NCBI GenBank assembly: GCA_002432085.1
Contig: DJFN01000250.1
Location: 34,473 to 41,699, forward strand
Origin: Flavobacteriales bacterium UBA5871
Lineage (GTDB): Bacteria; Bacteroidota; Bacteroidia; Flavobacteriales_D; Crocinitomicaceae
Reading direction: 5' to 3'
Length of the DNA stretch: 7,227 nt
Within the stretch, counting starts at the first letter, position 1. Each line of letters begins with the position of its first letter. Of this stretch, positions 6,308 to 7,227 are shown one piece after another. The notes under the pieces were generated by a model that saw only the letters and a program-made list of their open reading frames with translations, was not told where the DNA came from and made no database searches. The position numbers were made by a program, and so were the translations under genes.

Positions 6308-6793
6308 ATGAAAAAATTACTATTGGCGCTTTTTGTCGTTTTTGGGATGGTGCAATTCACCACAGCGCAACAATATCAAACGGCGATCGGACTTAAAGGA
6401 GGTTTTCCGGGCTACGGTTCTGTCAGCCTGAAACATTTCTTTGGCGGCAGCAGCGCTCTTGAAGCGAACCTTGGCGGTGGTTACCGACACTTGTGGCTGC
6501 AGGCTTTGTACGAAAAGAACTTCAACATTCAAGGCGGACTGGACTGGTACATCGGCGGCGGTGCCGACATCGGTTTCTGGACGAACGGATACCGTTACCG
6601 TCATCCACGTTGGGACGATGATCGTTACTATACCGGCGCTTTCGGAGGTTTGGATGGCATCATCGGTCTGGAATATACCTTCGAGCAGGTTCCGATCAAT
6701 ATCGCGCTCGATGCAACGCCGACGATCCGCTTATTCCCATGGGTAGGTTTCTACATCTACGGAAGCTTCGCGGTACGTTTCGCGATCAAGTAA
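6308..6793 (+). CDS. Small outer-membrane beta-barrel protein
   Basis: The start at ATG 6308 gives 161 residues with a strong signal peptide: MKKLLLALFVVFG, ending FTTAQ at residue 21. A longer in-frame form from TTG 6260 would add 16 residues before the signal peptide and begins within the promoter, so it is rejected. The mature part is rich in Gly and aromatic residues with alternating strands (AIGLKGG, LEANLGGGYRHLWLQALYEK, GLDWYIGGGADIGFW, GIIGLEYTFEQVPINIALD, FYIYGSFAVRFAIK). It resembles the small porin-like barrels common in Bacteroidota, and the final strand runs to the C-terminus as expected. A charged, aromatic stretch at residues 95-108 (YRYRHPRWDDDRYY) is probably an extracellular loop. 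The gene has its own promoter and a strong terminator, so it looks monocistronic. Substrate or partner unknown. Confidence 0.88.
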   Translation: MKKLLLALFVVFGMVQFTTAQQYQTAIGLKGGFPGYGSVSLKHFFGGSSALEANLGGGYRHLWLQALYEKNFNIQGGLDWYIGGGADIGFWTNGYRYRHPRWDDDRYYTGAFGGLDGIIGLEYTFEQVPINIALDATPTIRLFPWVGFYIYGSFAVRFAIK

Positions 6794-6814
6794 TTTGAAT
6801 GAAATTGTATTGTT

Positions 6815-6840
6815 AAAGCCGGTTCAAAGCCGGCTTTTTT
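6815..6840 (+). terminator. Intrinsic terminator of the small barrel gene
   Basis: AAAGCCGG (6815-6822) pairs perfectly with CCGGCTTT (6830-6837) across a 7-base loop, and six T end the structure (6835-6840). It begins 22 bases after the stop codon. The opposite strand lacks a good T-tract, so it works mainly on rightward transcripts. Confidence 0.9.
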
Positions 6841-6859
6841 GTTCTAAAAATCACTGATT

Positions 6860-7078
6860 ATGAACCGAGTCGATACCATTGTTCTGATATTACAGCTGCG
6901 GGCCATTCTGGAAGCGCTAACTCCGGAACAGAAGGAAATTTACAACGCGGTGCTCGAAACGACCATTCGTTACGCTACCAGCGAAGAGCCGAATTTTCTG
7001 AACGCTTATCTGAACGGACTTTCAGCTACAGAAACCAGTCGTGTGGTGGAGCAATTGAAGCTGGCACTTATCGATTAA
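6860..7078 (+). CDS. Small helical protein of unknown function
   Basis: I do not recognise this 72-residue protein. It has no signal peptide or membrane segment long enough to be convincing, so it is probably cytoplasmic. Three helical stretches are likely: about 3-20 (DTIVLILQLRAILEAL, amphipathic), 22-40 (PEQKEIYNAVLETTIRYA) and 43-70 (with SATETSRVVEQLKLAL near the end). It has no Cys or His, so metal binding is unlikely. The ATG is preceded by an A-rich leader (CTAAAAATC) of the kind used in Bacteroidota. It starts only 19 bases after a strong terminator, so it must rely on read-through or on a promoter embedded in that hairpin. A second hairpin follows its stop by ten bases, which supports a real transcription unit. 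Its codon use resembles its neighbours. Confidence 0.75.
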   Translation: MNRVDTIVLILQLRAILEALTPEQKEIYNAVLETTIRYATSEEPNFLNAYLNGLSATETSRVVEQLKLALID

Positions 7079-7088
7079 CTCTAACGAA

Positions 7089-7115
7089 AAAAGAGCGGAA
7101 AAAATCCACTCTTTT
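7089..7115. terminator. Hairpin terminator usable on both strands
   Basis: AAAAGAG (7089-7095) pairs with CTCTTTT (7109-7115), and inside it GGA (7097-7099) pairs with TCC (7105-7107) around a five-base loop. On the plus strand the two parts are split by a C-A mismatch (7096/7108). In minus-strand RNA that position becomes a G-U wobble, giving an unbroken 11-pair stem followed by a six-base U-run. It closes the small helical gene from the left and could equally end a leftward gene entering from the right. Confidence 0.75.
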
Positions 7116-7134
7116 GTTTATTCTCTTTTGTGTA

Positions 7135-7149
7135 TCCGCCTGAGACGGA
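7135..7149. repeat. Short palindrome, REP-like
   Basis: TCCGCC-TGA-GACGGA is an inverted repeat with 6-base arms and one mismatch, GC-rich in an otherwise AT-rich stretch. It resembles short palindromes that I recall scattered between genes in Bacteroidota genomes. Only one copy is visible here, so repetitiveness is not shown. Confidence 0.4.
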
Positions 7150-7205
7150 CGCTACTGCGGAGAGCGCTTTCATCTACGCTAGTACTTTGCCTGACTTTTG
7201 TGTCT

Positions 7206-7225
7206 CCTGTCTGCCGACAGGCAGG
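7206..7225. repeat. Overlapping hairpin palindrome, REP-like
   Basis: CCTGTC (7206-7211) pairs with GACAGG (7216-7221) around TGCC. Alternatively CTGCC (7211-7215) pairs with GGCAG (7220-7224) around GACA. The two exclusive folds come from a nested CTGYC/GRCAG pattern typical of dispersed intergenic palindromes. The rest of 7120-7227 holds no gene I can support. Confidence 0.45.
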
Positions 7226-7227
7226 TT

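Noticed and set aside
7080..7175. 30-codon minus-strand frame starting at an ATG near 7174
   Set aside because: It runs through the terminator hairpin and a palindrome, is very short, and has no supporting signal.
7181..7200. Possible rightward promoter (GACTTTTG at 7193-7200, 7 of 8 to the -7 consensus)
   Set aside because: No TTG at the proper distance upstream and no gene visible before the window ends.
1..7227. Mobile element, CRISPR array or defence system
   Set aside because: No transposase, integrase, regularly spaced direct repeats, nuclease or toxin-antitoxin features were seen. Codon use and signal peptides are consistent across the window.

Overview
The window looks like chromosomal DNA of a member of the Bacteroidota, most likely a Flavobacteriales-type organism. 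Four things point that way. Exported proteins have signal peptides ending in A-Q. Start codons lack Shine-Dalgarno sequences and sit behind A/T-rich leaders. Promoter-like elements resemble the Bacteroidota TTG / TAnnTTTG pattern. The protein families present (lamin-tail-domain surface proteins, secreted CotH, DUF2490-like barrels) are typical of the group. Genus cannot be fixed from the sequence alone. Genes are of moderate GC and intergenic stretches are clearly AT-rich.

Layout. Positions 1-2283 (minus strand) hold the first 761 residues of a large secreted multidomain CotH-kinase-family protein that runs off the left edge. Its order is signal peptide, lamin tail domain (LTD), chitobiase-C-terminal-like domain, CotH domain, InlB-B-like repeat and the start of a calcium-binding TSP3-like repeat. 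A 174-base AT-rich divergent intergenic region follows, with candidate promoters in both directions and an 8-bp inverted repeat. On the plus strand come a small lipoprotein (2458-2844) overlapping by ATGA with a DUF2490-like outer-membrane barrel (2841-3566), then a large secreted protein (3616-6189). That protein has an N-terminal LamG-like region, two tandem Ig-like/LTD units and a FlgD-like C-terminal domain. A second small outer-membrane barrel (6308-6793) has its own promoter and a clear intrinsic terminator. A 72-residue helical protein of unknown function (6860-7078) is followed by a hairpin terminator that works on both strands. The last ~100 bases hold two short palindromes of a REP-like kind and no convincing gene.

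How they fit together. Six genes are supported, and five encode exported or envelope proteins, so this is a cell-surface neighbourhood. The lipoprotein and barrel are translationally coupled and probably act together at the outer membrane. The CotH protein and the large plus-strand protein share the LTD module and probably a surface or extracellular location. No mobile element, CRISPR array, tRNA or rRNA was seen. The points most worth following up are the secreted CotH kinase-like protein beside the lipoprotein/barrel pair, the duplicated Ig-LTD architecture, and the inverted repeat that brackets the putative -7 element of the large LTD gene.
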